The notes under the pieces are model-generated. The model was not told where the DNA came from and did not search any database. It saw only the letters and a list, made by a program, of their open reading frames with translations. A program made the position numbers and the translations under genes. From positions 124,001 to 188,000 of the forward strand of contig NZ_CP137852.1 in assembly GCF_033547095.1 (NCBI RefSeq): 64,000 bases of DNA. Reading direction: 5' to 3'. Positions 8,841-17,104 of the stretch are shown here, piece after piece (the first letter of the stretch is position 1; each line of letters opens with the position of its first letter). The stretch comes from Sediminicoccus rosea. Its GTDB lineage: Bacteria; Pseudomonadota; Alphaproteobacteria; Acetobacterales; Acetobacteraceae.

Positions 8841-9458
8841 TCACGACTCGAGGGCCGGCCCGCGCATCTCGCGCACCAGCTTGCGGCCGATCGCCTCGGC
8901 GAAATCGGCGTAGTCGGCGCAGGGCATGGCGAAGCTGCCGGGGCCGCCGATCACCTCCGCCGCGTAGTGCTGCAACAGGTCCGGCTCCTCGTTCAGCACG
9001 GCGAGGCCGTTGATGACCACGCCCGCCGCCACCGCCACATCCCGCACCGGGCCCGAGGCGCGGCCGCGATTGCCCGCGCCATCGCCCGAGAGGTCCACCA
9101 CCTGGCGGTTGGCCGGCGCCGGGCAGCGGCCGAGCAGGGTGAGGGCGGCGACCAGCCCCTCGCCCAGGGCCGTGGCACCAGCCCGCGGCAGCCGGGGGGC
9201 CGCCAGCAGGGCCGCGGCGATGGCCGCGCCGTCCTCGGCGGTAGCGAGACGCGTCCAGGGCAGCGCCACCTCCTGCGCTTCGGACCAGAAGAGCGCGGCC
9301 ACCGCCACCGCGCCGCGCGGGCCGCCGGTTGCGGCGGCGATCACGGCCGCATCCTCGAAGGCGGTGGCGAGGCCGCCCAGCATCAAGGCGAATTCATCAA
9401 AATCCACGCTGGCCGAGACATCCACGGCGAGCACCAGGGCCAGATCCACCGCCTCCAT
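8841..9458 (-). CDS. DUF1194 protein with von Willebrand A-type fold
   Basis: 205 residues matching DUF1194. It begins almost directly with the fold: 'LALVLAVDVSASVDFDEF' carries the MIDAS metal motif D-x-S-x-S, and 'VDLSGDGAGN' supplies the later Asp of the site. No signal peptide is visible with the ATG at 9458, although many relatives are exported. It converges on the Bug receptor with a 4-base gap. Function unknown; probably metal-dependent protein binding. Confidence 0.85.
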   Translation of the reverse strand: MEAVDLALVLAVDVSASVDFDEFALMLGGLATAFEDAAVIAAATGGPRGAVAVAALFWSEAQEVALPWTRLATAEDGAAIAAALLAAPRLPRAGATALGEGLVAALTLLGRCPAPANRQVVDLSGDGAGNRGRASGPVRDVAVAAGVVINGLAVLNEEPDLLQHYAAEVIGGPGSFAMPCADYADFAEAIGRKLVREMRGPALES

Positions 9459-9592
9459 CGGCCCTTCCTCGCATCATCGCCGCCGGGCCGCCAGCCTTTC
9501 CGCGCTCCGGAATCCGGCGCAGGGTTGCGCCACCGCAAGGCGGCGGCCGCGTTGTCATGGCAATGTCATCCGCAACGCAGAGGATCTGACCC

Positions 9593-10012
9593 ATGCAGAC
9601 GCGCACCATGGCGGAGATGGTCCGCCACCAGAATCCCCTGACGCTGGGCCCCGGCGCCACGGTGCAGGAGGCCTGCGCCGCGATGCACAAGCGCCGTGTG
9701 GGCGCGGTGCTGATCGTGGAAGGGCACCGCCTGCTCGGCATCTTCACCGGGCGGGACGCGGTGCATGCGCTGGCCGTCGGCCTCGACCCCCAGCGGACGC
9801 TGGTGGGCCAGGTGATGACGGCCGAGCCCTGCTGCCTCAGCCCGCATGACCGCGCGCATGACGCGCTGCGCCTGATGACCGATGGCGGTTTCCGGCACCT
9901 GCCCGTCGTGGAGGACGGGCATCTGCTCGGCATCGTCTCGCGTTACGACTTCCGCACCCAGGAGCACCGCCGGATGGATGAGGAGACGGGCTTCTTCGAG
10001 GTGCTGCGGTAG
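9593..10012 (+). CDS. CBS-domain protein
   Basis: 139 residues holding two CBS motifs back to back (about 8-60 and 72-125), each with the typical 'G...V..G.H.LGIFTGRDA' and 'GGFRHLPVVEDGHLLGIVSRYD' pattern. A CBS pair forms one Bateman module that binds adenosine nucleotides. There is no attached catalytic domain, so it probably acts as a stand-alone sensor. It converges with the flavin oxidoreductase gene, 6 bases apart. Confidence 0.9.
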   Translation: MQTRTMAEMVRHQNPLTLGPGATVQEACAAMHKRRVGAVLIVEGHRLLGIFTGRDAVHALAVGLDPQRTLVGQVMTAEPCCLSPHDRAHDALRLMTDGGFRHLPVVEDGHLLGIVSRYDFRTQEHRRMDEETGFFEVLR

Positions 10013-10018
10013 CCCGGC

Positions 10019-11131
10019 CTAAAGCGGGGGCAGCGGCTTGCCGATCGCCGGGTCGGTCTTGAACTTGGCGAGGCTGCCCCAGGCGCGGTCATATTGCGGC
10101 GGGATCTTCAGCGCCTCGATGCGGCCCAGCGCCACTGCGGCATTCACCACCCAATAGGGGTCGCGCAGGAAGGCGCGGGCCAGCAGGATCATGTCCGCCT
10201 TGCCCTCGTCCAGGATGGCCTGGGCCTGCGCCGGCTCGGTGATGAGGCCGACCGCCATGACGGGGATGCCGGCCCCCTTCTTCACCGCCTCCGCCCCAGG
10301 CACCTGGTAGCCCGGGCCGAGCGGGATCTTCTGGCCGGCATCGAGGCCGCCCGAGCTCACATCCACCACATCCACGCCCAGCGCCTTGAGGCGTTCGGCC
10401 AGCATCACGCTCTCCTCGGTATTCCAGCCACCTTCCACCCAGTCGGTGTGGGAGATGCGGACGCCAAGCGGCATGGAATCCGGGATCACGGCGCGGGTCG
10501 CGCGGGTGATCTCGCGCAGCAGCCGCGTGCGGCCCTCGAAATCGCCGCCCCAGGAATCATTGCGGAGGTTGGAGATGGGCGAGAGGAACTGATGCACCAG
10601 ATAGCCATGGGCGGCGTGCAGCTCGATGAAGGTGTAGCCCGCCTTGACCGAGCGCACCGCCGCATCGGCGAAGGCCTGGATGGTGCCGAGGATCTCGGCC
10701 TCGCTCATCGCGCGCGGCGTGGCGTAGCCCTGGAAGGGCGTGGCACTCGGGGCCAGCGCCTCCCAGCCCGGCACGGCGGGGCCGGTTTCCCAGGCCGGCA
10801 GGCGGCTGCCCTTGCGGCCGGAATGCGCGAGCTGGATGGCCGGCACCGTGCCCATCGCGGCCATGGCGTTGACCAGGCGGGTATGCCCGGCCAGCTGGTC
10901 ATCGCTCCAGATGCCGAGGTCACCTGGGCTGATGCGGCCTTCCGGCGTCACCGCGGCGGCCTCGGTCATCACCATGCCCGGGCCGGCGACGGCGCGGGAG
11001 ACGAGGTGCGCCATGTGCCAATCCGTCGGCTTGCCGTCCTCGCCCGCGCAATACTGGCACATGGGCGAGACGCCGATGCGGTTGCGGAAGGTGACGCCGC
11101 GCAGGGTGAGCGGGCTGAACAGATCGGTCAT
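10019..11131 (-). CDS. NADH:flavin oxidoreductase, Old Yellow Enzyme (YqjM-like)
   Basis: 370 residues. The YqjM/thermophilic-like OYE signature is present: 'SPMCQYCAGEDGKPTDWH' with the flavin-tuning Cys, the active-site 'ELHAAHGYLVHQFLSP', and C-terminal FMN phosphate-binding 'ADMILLARAFLRDPYW'. It reduces activated alkenes with NAD(P)H. The start at 11131 is set by homology ('MTDLFSPLTLRGVTFRNRI'); a longer in-frame reading runs into the upstream gene and is rejected. Its ATG overlaps the stop of the DUF2272 gene, so the two are co-transcribed. Confidence 0.92.
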   Translation of the reverse strand: MTDLFSPLTLRGVTFRNRIGVSPMCQYCAGEDGKPTDWHMAHLVSRAVAGPGMVMTEAAAVTPEGRISPGDLGIWSDDQLAGHTRLVNAMAAMGTVPAIQLAHSGRKGSRLPAWETGPAVPGWEALAPSATPFQGYATPRAMSEAEILGTIQAFADAAVRSVKAGYTFIELHAAHGYLVHQFLSPISNLRNDSWGGDFEGRTRLLREITRATRAVIPDSMPLGVRISHTDWVEGGWNTEESVMLAERLKALGVDVVDVSSGGLDAGQKIPLGPGYQVPGAEAVKKGAGIPVMAVGLITEPAQAQAILDEGKADMILLARAFLRDPYWVVNAAVALGRIEALKIPPQYDRAWGSLAKFKTDPAIGKPLPPL

Positions 11132-11964
11132 GAGCGGGGATCCTGGAGTGAAGAAGACGCAAAGGGCGGCGTGCGGCCGAGGCGGTTTTCCATGATGACG
11201 AGAAACGGCCGGGGCTCGGGCAGCAGGCGCCCTTCCCCATCCGTCGCCCAGCGCGCCAGCGCCACCGTGTCGCTCACATTGCCACCCACCGCCTCCACCA
11301 CGCCAGGGGCGGCATGGACGACGATGTCGCAATGCATGGGGCGGAATCGGCCGCGCTCCTCCGCGCGCTCGGCCCAGTCGCGCAAGGGCCGGCTGGAACG
11401 GTCGCGGCAGACGAGGTCGCCCGGCGCGGGCGCGTAGAGGGCGGGGTCGCGCGGCAGGAAGGGCGCCTGGGCGGGCCAGGCGGCGGCCAGCGCATCCAGG
11501 TGGTCGAGATAGCGGGCATGCGCGGCATCGGGCGCGAATTCCGGCGCATCCACGCCGGCCGCGCCGATCACCCAGGAGATGAAGGCCGCGGACCAGAAGG
11601 GCTCGGCCCAAAGGGGGGTTCCTGGATTGCCGCCGCCGGTGCCCTCGAGCGCGCGTTGGTAGCGCGTGCGGTTGGCCGGGATCGCCTCGCCCGATTGCGG
11701 CACGGCGCGCCAATAGGCGAGCACGCGGGGGAAGTTCTCCGGCGCGCTTTCGGGGCGTGCCGCCTCGCGCGGCGCACAGGGCAGGCCCGCGGGGCCTGGC
11801 AGGCCCACCGTGACGCAGCCCCAATCCTGCCATTCGGCGAGCGCCAGGCGCAGCATCCGCTCGCGCGCGGCCGGCGGGTAGCTCAGCGGCTGGGGCAGCT
11901 GCGCCGCGGGCGGCGGCGCCGCGCAGGCCGCAAGCAAGGCCAGCAGGGGCAGGAGACGGAGCAC
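11128..11964 (-). CDS. DUF2272 family lipoprotein
   Basis: 278 residues beginning at a GTG (11964) with a short hydrophobic leader and a lipobox 'LLAAC', so a predicted outer- or inner-membrane lipoprotein. The body has DUF2272 features: 'PFWSAAFISWVIGAAGV', 'DHLDAL', 'PGDLVCRDRS' and 'MHCDIVV', with Cys/His positions reminiscent of a NlpC/P60-like arrangement (inference). A longer start at 12022 is possible but would overlap the divergent gene's start region. Function unknown. Confidence 0.75.
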   Translation of the reverse strand: MLRLLPLLALLAACAAPPPAAQLPQPLSYPPAARERMLRLALAEWQDWGCVTVGLPGPAGLPCAPREAARPESAPENFPRVLAYWRAVPQSGEAIPANRTRYQRALEGTGGGNPGTPLWAEPFWSAAFISWVIGAAGVDAPEFAPDAAHARYLDHLDALAAAWPAQAPFLPRDPALYAPAPGDLVCRDRSSRPLRDWAERAEERGRFRPMHCDIVVHAAPGVVEAVGGNVSDTVALARWATDGEGRLLPEPRPFLVIMENRLGRTPPFASSSLQDPRS

Positions 11965-12022
11965 CCCCTGTCTCTGCCAAAGCCTATCCTTGCGGGCAAG
12001 ACGGCCTATGCTGCGCCCCGCC

Positions 12023-13459
12023 ATGTCACAAACGCCAGAGACCGAGGGCGGGCGCCTCTTCTTCCGCAGCGAGACCTTCGCGGCGGATCCCCGGCGCACC
12101 CGCCGCACGCCCACCGATGAGACCGTGCCCGAGCCGGGGCGGGACATTCCGCTGCATGCGCGCTGCGACGTGCTGGTGGTGGGCGGCGGGCCCTCCGGCG
12201 TCGCGGCCGCGGTGGCGGCGGCGCGGCAGGGCGCGCGGACCATCCTGCTGGAGCGCCATAACCACCTGGGCGGGCTCTCCACCGGCGGGCTGGTGATCTG
12301 GATTGATCGGATGACCGACTGGTCGGGCCGGCGCGTCATCCGCGGCTTCGCCGAGGAGTTCCTGGATCGTCTGCCCAAGGGCGCGGTCAGTGGGCCCTCC
12401 CCGGCGCTCTGGGGCGCGCGCGACGCCGCGACGGCGGCCTGGTGGGCGGCGCGGACCAGCGCGTTTCACGGCATCGTCACCCATTCCCCCACCTGCGACC
12501 CGGAGGCGATGAAGCTCGCCGCGCAGGAAATGGTGCTGGAAGCGGGCGCCGAGCTGATCTTCCACGCCTGGGGCGCGGAGCCCATCCTGCGGGAGGGTGC
12601 GGTGCGCGGCGTCTTCTTCGAGTCCAAGCAGGGGCGGCGCGCCATCCTGGCCGGCGTGACCGTGGATGCGACGGGCGATGGCGACCTCTTCGCCCGGGCT
12701 GGCGCCGCCTACAGCGACGACATTGACGAGCGCGACATCCATCACTGCATGAACACAAGCTGGCTCTTCGGCGGCGTGAACATGCCGCGCTACCAGCGCT
12801 GGCGCGCGGAGCAGCCCGGGGCGTTCAGTGCCTTCCTGCAGGCGGGGCGCGAGCGGCTGCGCTTCTTCGACAAGGCCTTCGCCTCCTGGCGGGACGATGT
12901 GGCGCTGTTCATGGGCCCGCGCCTCTCGGGCTATTCGGCCGTGGATGTGGATGACCTGACGGCGGTCGAGATCCAGAGCCACCGGCTGATGGCGGAGCAC
13001 CTGGCGCTCTACCGCGCGGGCGCGCCGGGTTTCGAGAACGCCTACCTGATGCTTTCGGCGCCGCAGCTCGGCGTGCGGCATGCGCGGCGCCTCACCGGCG
13101 TGGCGGCGGTGACGCGGGGCGACTGGGACGGGCGGGTGTGGGCGGATGAGATCGGCGTCTCGCCCAGCCTCTCGCCGAAATTCCCCAATGTCTCGGTGCC
13201 CTATGGCGCGCTCGTGCCCGTGGCGCTGGACGGGCTGCTGGCGCCGGGGCGGCACCTGAGCTGCGATGCGAACAGCCATTCCTTCCTGCGGGAGATCCCG
13301 CAATGCTGGATGACCGGCCAGGCAGCCGGGACGGCGGCCGCCCTGGCGGTGGCGGGCGGCGTGGCACCGCGCGCGGTGCCCATCCCGGACCTGCAGGCGA
13401 CGCTGCGGGTGGGCGGGGCCCACCTCTCGCCGCCCGCACCGGAGCGGGCCACGGCCTGA
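12023..13459 (+). CDS. FAD-dependent oxidoreductase (FAD_oxidored family)
   Basis: About 478 residues. Dinucleotide-binding motif 'DVLVVGGGPSGVAAAVAAARQG' lies near residues 43-64, followed by 'LLERHNHLGGLSTGG', a middle segment 'TVDATGDGDLFARAGA' and C-terminal 'REIPQCWMTGQAAGTAAALA', all typical of PF12831 flavoproteins. The substrate is unknown. It is divergent from the DUF2272 lipoprotein and its stop directly abuts the ctrA stop with no terminator between. The ATG at 12008 is an alternative start; neither has a good ribosome site. Confidence 0.87.
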   Translation: MSQTPETEGGRLFFRSETFAADPRRTRRTPTDETVPEPGRDIPLHARCDVLVVGGGPSGVAAAVAAARQGARTILLERHNHLGGLSTGGLVIWIDRMTDWSGRRVIRGFAEEFLDRLPKGAVSGPSPALWGARDAATAAWWAARTSAFHGIVTHSPTCDPEAMKLAAQEMVLEAGAELIFHAWGAEPILREGAVRGVFFESKQGRRAILAGVTVDATGDGDLFARAGAAYSDDIDERDIHHCMNTSWLFGGVNMPRYQRWRAEQPGAFSAFLQAGRERLRFFDKAFASWRDDVALFMGPRLSGYSAVDVDDLTAVEIQSHRLMAEHLALYRAGAPGFENAYLMLSAPQLGVRHARRLTGVAAVTRGDWDGRVWADEIGVSPSLSPKFPNVSVPYGALVPVALDGLLAPGRHLSCDANSHSFLREIPQCWMTGQAAGTAAALAVAGGVAPRAVPIPDLQATLRVGGAHLSPPAPERATA

Positions 13460-14188
13460 TCAGGCGGTGGCGAGGCGGCTTTCGCCAAGGCCAGCACGGG
13501 CGGCGGCACTGCCGGCCGCGGCATCGCGGATGATGTAGCCGCGGCCCCAGACCGTGCCGATCACATTGTTGGCGCCGGCCGTCTGCAGCTTCTTGCGGAG
13601 CTTGCAGACGAAGACGTCGATGATCTTGCTGTCCGGCTCATCCATGCCGCCATAGAGGTGGTCCAGGAAGTTCTCCTTGGAGAGGACCGTTCCGCGCCGC
13701 ATCAGAAGCAGCTCGAGGATGGCGTATTCCTTGCCCGTCAGGTGGACGGTGCGGCCCTGGACCGCGACCTCCTTCGCGCCGAGGTCGAGCGAGAGCGGGC
13801 CCATCTGGATGCGCGGTTGGCTGAAGCCCTTGGAGCGGCGGATCATCGCCTGCAGGCGGGCCACCAGCTCCTCCGGCTCGAAGGGCTTGGCCAGGTAGTC
13901 ATCGGCGCCGACCGAGAGGCCGCGCACCTTGGCCTGGGTCCGCGCCACGGCGGAGAGCATCAGCACCGGCGCCTCGATGCGGGAGGCGCGGAGCTTGGTG
14001 ACGACGTCATACCCCTCCATGTCCGGCAGCATCAGATCCACCACCACGGCGTCATAGTCGTAGAGGCGGGCGAGCTCGAGAGCCTCGGCCCCGCAATCGG
14101 CCACGTCCACCACCATGCGGTGCTGCTGGAGCTGGAAGGTGATCCCGCGGGCGGCGGAGCGGTCGTCTTCGACGAGGAGGATACGCAT
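13460..14188 (-). CDS. ctrA: CtrA, cell-cycle response regulator (OmpR class)
   Basis: 242 residues. The receiver domain has the acidic pair Asp8/Asp9, phospho-acceptor Asp51 ('VVVDLMLPDMEG') and the conserved Lys in 'LAKPFEPEE'. The winged-helix effector domain includes 'VHLTGKEYAILELLLMRRGT', 'HLYGGMDEPDSKIIDVFVCK' and 'TVWGRGYIIRD', which match CtrA rather than generic OmpR proteins. In Alphaproteobacteria CtrA is the master regulator of the cell cycle, motility and division. The C-terminal tail is Ala-rich where Caulobacter CtrA ends in Ala-Ala for ClpXP; here the last residues are 'RLATA', compatible with but not proof of proteolysis. Confidence 0.93.
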   Translation of the reverse strand: MRILLVEDDRSAARGITFQLQQHRMVVDVADCGAEALELARLYDYDAVVVDLMLPDMEGYDVVTKLRASRIEAPVLMLSAVARTQAKVRGLSVGADDYLAKPFEPEELVARLQAMIRRSKGFSQPRIQMGPLSLDLGAKEVAVQGRTVHLTGKEYAILELLLMRRGTVLSKENFLDHLYGGMDEPDSKIIDVFVCKLRKKLQTAGANNVIGTVWGRGYIIRDAAAGSAAARAGLGESRLATA

Positions 14189-14198
14189 TTCGGGGTCA

Positions 14199-14223
14199 TC
14201 TCCACACGTTTTGCGTGTGGAGA
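14199..14223 (-). promoter_or_regulatory. Perfect 10-bp inverted repeat in the ctrA leader
   Basis: Arms 14199-14208 and 14214-14223 (TCTCCACACG / CGTGTGGAGA) around a 5-base loop, ending 10 bases before the ctrA ATG. No Shine-Dalgarno sequence is apparent between it and the start. It could be an operator dyad or a 5'-UTR hairpin controlling translation. Confidence 0.6.
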
Positions 14224-14455
14224 GTTACCACCATGACGCGAGCCCGCCAAGGGAAATTCAGCTTTTGGTGTGTCTTTAAAAAAATAAAGTTCATATAACG
14301 GGACCAAATGCGCCTTTTCCCGTGAAAATCCTGACCGGGCGAGTCAGAAACGTCCCTCCTGCGAAGAACGTTAATGAATTTGCCGCAGGCTGGTCTCGTG
14401 TTGCGAAAACCGGCCCGCTGTCCCGTCTATCGAAACATTCCGGCGCGCCGCCGCA
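14224..14455. other. Intergenic region between ctrA and the rpsA terminator
   Basis: About 230 bases without a gene. It contains an unusually AT-rich patch at about 14271-14300 (runs of T and A), a likely ctrA promoter area on the minus strand, and one GANTC site (GAGTC, 14341-14345), the target of the CcrM methylase that times ctrA transcription in Caulobacter. No convincing TTAA-N7-TTAA CtrA box was found. Confidence 0.4.
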
Positions 14456-14487
14456 ACAAAAAAGGGCGCCCCTTGCAGGGCGCCCTT
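14456..14487 (-). terminator. Rho-independent terminator of rpsA
   Basis: On the minus strand a perfect 10-bp stem (AAGGGCGCCC / GGGCGCCCTT, 14462-14487) with a 6-base loop is followed by a run of T residues, 31 bases after the rpsA stop. It is the only textbook intrinsic terminator in the window. Confidence 0.9.
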
Positions 14488-14518
14488 CCTGTTTCCGTGC
14501 AGCCAGGGCTGCGCGGAA

Positions 14519-16237
14519 TTACTCCTCGCCGGCCATCTCGCGGCGGCGGCGGATGGCCGCGCCCAGGATGTCGCCCAGCGACGCGCCGCTGTCGGCCGTG
14601 CCGAACTCCTTCACGGCCTCGCGCTCCTCCTCGATCTCCTTGCCCTTCACGGTCAGGGAGAGGCGGCGGGCGGCGCGGTCCACAGCGGTGATCTTCGCAT
14701 CGACCTTCTCGCCCACGGCGAACTTGTCGGGGCGCTGGTCCTGGCGATCGCGCGCCAGCTCCGCACGGCGGATGAAGCCGGTCAGCACCTCGTCGATCTT
14801 CACCTCGATGCCGTTGGCCTCGATCTTGGTCACGGTGCAGGTGACGATGTCGCCCTTCTTCACCTTGTCCAGGACCTCGGCCGCCGGATCGGCGGCGAGC
14901 TGCTTGATGCCGAGCGAGATGCGCTCCTTCTCGACATCCACGTCGAGAACCTTGGCCTTCACCACATCGCCCTTCTTGTAGCCGGCGATGGCGGTCTCAC
15001 CAGGCACGTCCCAGCTCAGGTCGGAGAGGTGGACCATGCCGTCCACATCCGGGCCCACGCCGATGAACAGGCCGAACTCGGTGATGTTGCGGATCTCACC
15101 CTCGATCTCGCTGCCCAGCGGGTGGTTCTGCAGGAACAGTTCCCACGGATTGCCCTGGGCCTGCTTGAGGCCGAGCGAGATGCGGCGCTTCGGCTCATCC
15201 ACGTCGAGGATCAGCACGTCCACCTGCTCGGAGGTCGCGACGATCTTGCCGGGGTGAACGTTCTTCTTCGTCCAGGACATCTCGCTGACGTGCACGAGGC
15301 CCTCGACGCCCGCTTCCAGCTCCACGAAGGCGCCGTAGTCGGTGATGTTGGTCACGCGGCCGGAGAACTTGCCGTTCACCGGGTACTTGATCGCGACGCC
15401 GTCCCACGGATCGGACATCAGCTGCTTCATGCCGAGGCTGATGCGCTGCGTGTCGCTGTTGAAGCGGATCACCTGCACCTTCACCGGCTGGCCGATCGTC
15501 AGGGCCTCGCTCGGGTGGTTGATGCGACGCCAGGCGATGTCCGTCACGTGCAGCAGGCCGTCCACGCCGCCCAGGTCCACGAAGGCGCCGTAGTCGGTGA
15601 TGTTCTTCACCACGCCATCGAGCACCATGCCTTCCTTCAGGCCCTGGACGAGCTCGGCGCGCTGCTCGGCGCGGGTCTCTTCCAGCACCGCGCGGCGGCT
15701 GACGACGATGTTGCCGCGGGCGCGGTCCATCTTGAGGATCTGGAAGGGCTGCGACTGGCCCATCAGGGGGCCGACGTCGCGCACGGGGCGGATGTCCACC
15801 TGGCTGCCCGGCAGGAACGCGACCGCGCCGCCGAGATCCACGGTGAAGCCACCCTTCACGCGGCCGAACAGCACGCCGTTCACGCGCTGGTTGGCGGCGA
15901 AGGCCTTCTCGAGGTTGGTCCAGGACTCCTCGCGGCGCGCCTTCTCACGGGAGAGGACGATCGAGCCGTCCTTGTCCTCGTAGCGCTCGACGAACAGGTC
16001 CACCACGTCGCCGGGCTTCACCTCGGGCTTCATGCCCTGGGGCGCGAATTCCTTGAGGGGAACGCGGCCTTCGCTCTTGAGGCCGACATCCACGACGGCA
16101 TAGTCGTCATCGATGCGGATGACCTTGCCGGTGACGACGGAACCGGCGAAGCCGGTGTTGGCGCCCAGCATCTCATCGAGGAGCGAGGCGAAATCTTCGG
16201 AAGCCGCGCGCGTGGCGGGGCTGTTGGCACTTGCCAT
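14519..16237 (-). CDS. rpsA: 30S ribosomal protein S1
   Basis: 572 residues with six S1/OB-fold RNA-binding repeats; recurrent 'NITDYGAFVDLGGVDGLLHVTDI' and 'RISLGLKQ' segments mark the repeats. S1 brings mRNA to the ribosome, which matters most for messages with weak ribosome sites. The length matches alphaproteobacterial S1. The start 'MASANSPATR' at 16237 is chosen by homology; an in-frame extension to 16423 is rejected. It sits downstream of cmk in the classic aroA-cmk-rpsA order and has its own leader hairpin and terminator. Confidence 0.97.
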   Translation of the reverse strand: MASANSPATRAASEDFASLLDEMLGANTGFAGSVVTGKVIRIDDDYAVVDVGLKSEGRVPLKEFAPQGMKPEVKPGDVVDLFVERYEDKDGSIVLSREKARREESWTNLEKAFAANQRVNGVLFGRVKGGFTVDLGGAVAFLPGSQVDIRPVRDVGPLMGQSQPFQILKMDRARGNIVVSRRAVLEETRAEQRAELVQGLKEGMVLDGVVKNITDYGAFVDLGGVDGLLHVTDIAWRRINHPSEALTIGQPVKVQVIRFNSDTQRISLGMKQLMSDPWDGVAIKYPVNGKFSGRVTNITDYGAFVELEAGVEGLVHVSEMSWTKKNVHPGKIVATSEQVDVLILDVDEPKRRISLGLKQAQGNPWELFLQNHPLGSEIEGEIRNITEFGLFIGVGPDVDGMVHLSDLSWDVPGETAIAGYKKGDVVKAKVLDVDVEKERISLGIKQLAADPAAEVLDKVKKGDIVTCTVTKIEANGIEVKIDEVLTGFIRRAELARDRQDQRPDKFAVGEKVDAKITAVDRAARRLSLTVKGKEIEEEREAVKEFGTADSGASLGDILGAAIRRRREMAGEE

Positions 16238-16261
16238 GTAGAGTTTGTGTCCTGGGTCTTG

Positions 16262-16280
16262 TGCGGGGGCTGGCCCCGCA
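16262..16280 (-). promoter_or_regulatory. Hairpin in the rpsA 5' leader
   Basis: 7-bp stem TGCGGGG / CCCCGCA with a 5-base loop, about 25 bases upstream of the rpsA ATG on the minus strand. In other bacteria rpsA is autoregulated through structured leaders with weak ribosome sites, which fits the absence of a strong site here. Confidence 0.4.
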
Positions 16281-16468
16281 TGCCGGTCTTGCGCCACGCC
16301 CCGCCCGCGGCGGAACATCACGGCTTGCGGCGCCGGTTCCTGATCATCAGGGGGGAGGGCGACCGCCAGGTCTGGGGCGCGTGACGGTCCACCCCGGTCC
16401 GGCCAATGGCCTGATCGGGCCATGACAGGCGCTACATCTGCCGAAGTCGGCGGAGCGTCAAGCGAAAA

Positions 16469-17104
16469 TCACTGGACGCGCAAGGATTCCACGATTCGCA
16501 GCGCGGCGGCGAAGGCGGCCTCGGCGTCCAGGGCGCTGGTGTCGAGCGTCACGGCATCCGCCGCCGGCCGCAGCGGCGCCACGTCCCGCGCGGAATCCCT
16601 GGCGTCGCGCGCCGCCATCTCGGCCGCCACCTCCGCGAGGCTGGGGGCCGCGCCGCGCGCGGCCAGCTCGGCATGGCGGCGGCGGGCGCGCTCCTCCGGG
16701 CTGGCGGTCACGAAGAGCTTCACCGGCGCCTCGGGGAAGACCACGGTGCCGATGTCCCGCCCGTCCAGCACGGCGCCATGCGCCTGGCCGAAACGGCGCT
16801 GGAAATCGAGAAGGGCCGAGCGCACGCCGGGAATGGCGGCCACCTGGCTCGCCGCCGCATCGGCCGGCGGGCCGCGGAGGTCGTCGCGCTGGAGGTCGGC
16901 GGGGTGCAGCGCCTCGGCCGCGGCGGTGGCATCCGCCGGGTTGGCCGGATCGCCGCCCGCATCCAGCACGCGGCGGCCGGTGGCGCGATAGAGCAGGCCG
17001 GTGTCGAGATAGGGCAGGCCCAGATGCGCGGCCAGCCGCCGCGCCAGCGTGCCCTTGCCCGCCGCCGCCGGCCCATCCACCGCGATGATGAGCGGCCGGC
17101 TCAT
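16469..17104 (-). CDS. cmk: Cytidylate kinase
   Basis: 211 residues. P-loop '[15 protein letters not shown]' at residues 11-25, CMP-binding 'LDTGLLYRA', the '[11 protein letters not shown]' motif and an Arg-rich lid segment '[17 protein letters not shown]' are all present. It phosphorylates CMP/dCMP with ATP. The ATG overlaps the aroA stop by 4 bases and rpsA follows, the conserved gene order. Confidence 0.96.
   Translation of the reverse strand: MSRPLIIAVDGPAAAGKGTLARRLAAHLGLPYLDTGLLYRATGRRVLDAGGDPANPADATAAAEALHPADLQRDDLRGPPADAAASQVAAIPGVRSALLDFQRRFGQAHGAVLDGRDIGTVVFPEAPVKLFVTASPEERARRRHAELAARGAAPSLAEVAAEMAARDARDSARDVAPLRPAADAVTLDTSALDAEAAFAAALRIVESLRVQ

Noticed and set aside
14224-14455. 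CtrA self-binding box (TTAA-N7-TTAA)
   Set aside because: Only single TTAA half-sites occur; none has a second half at the right spacing.
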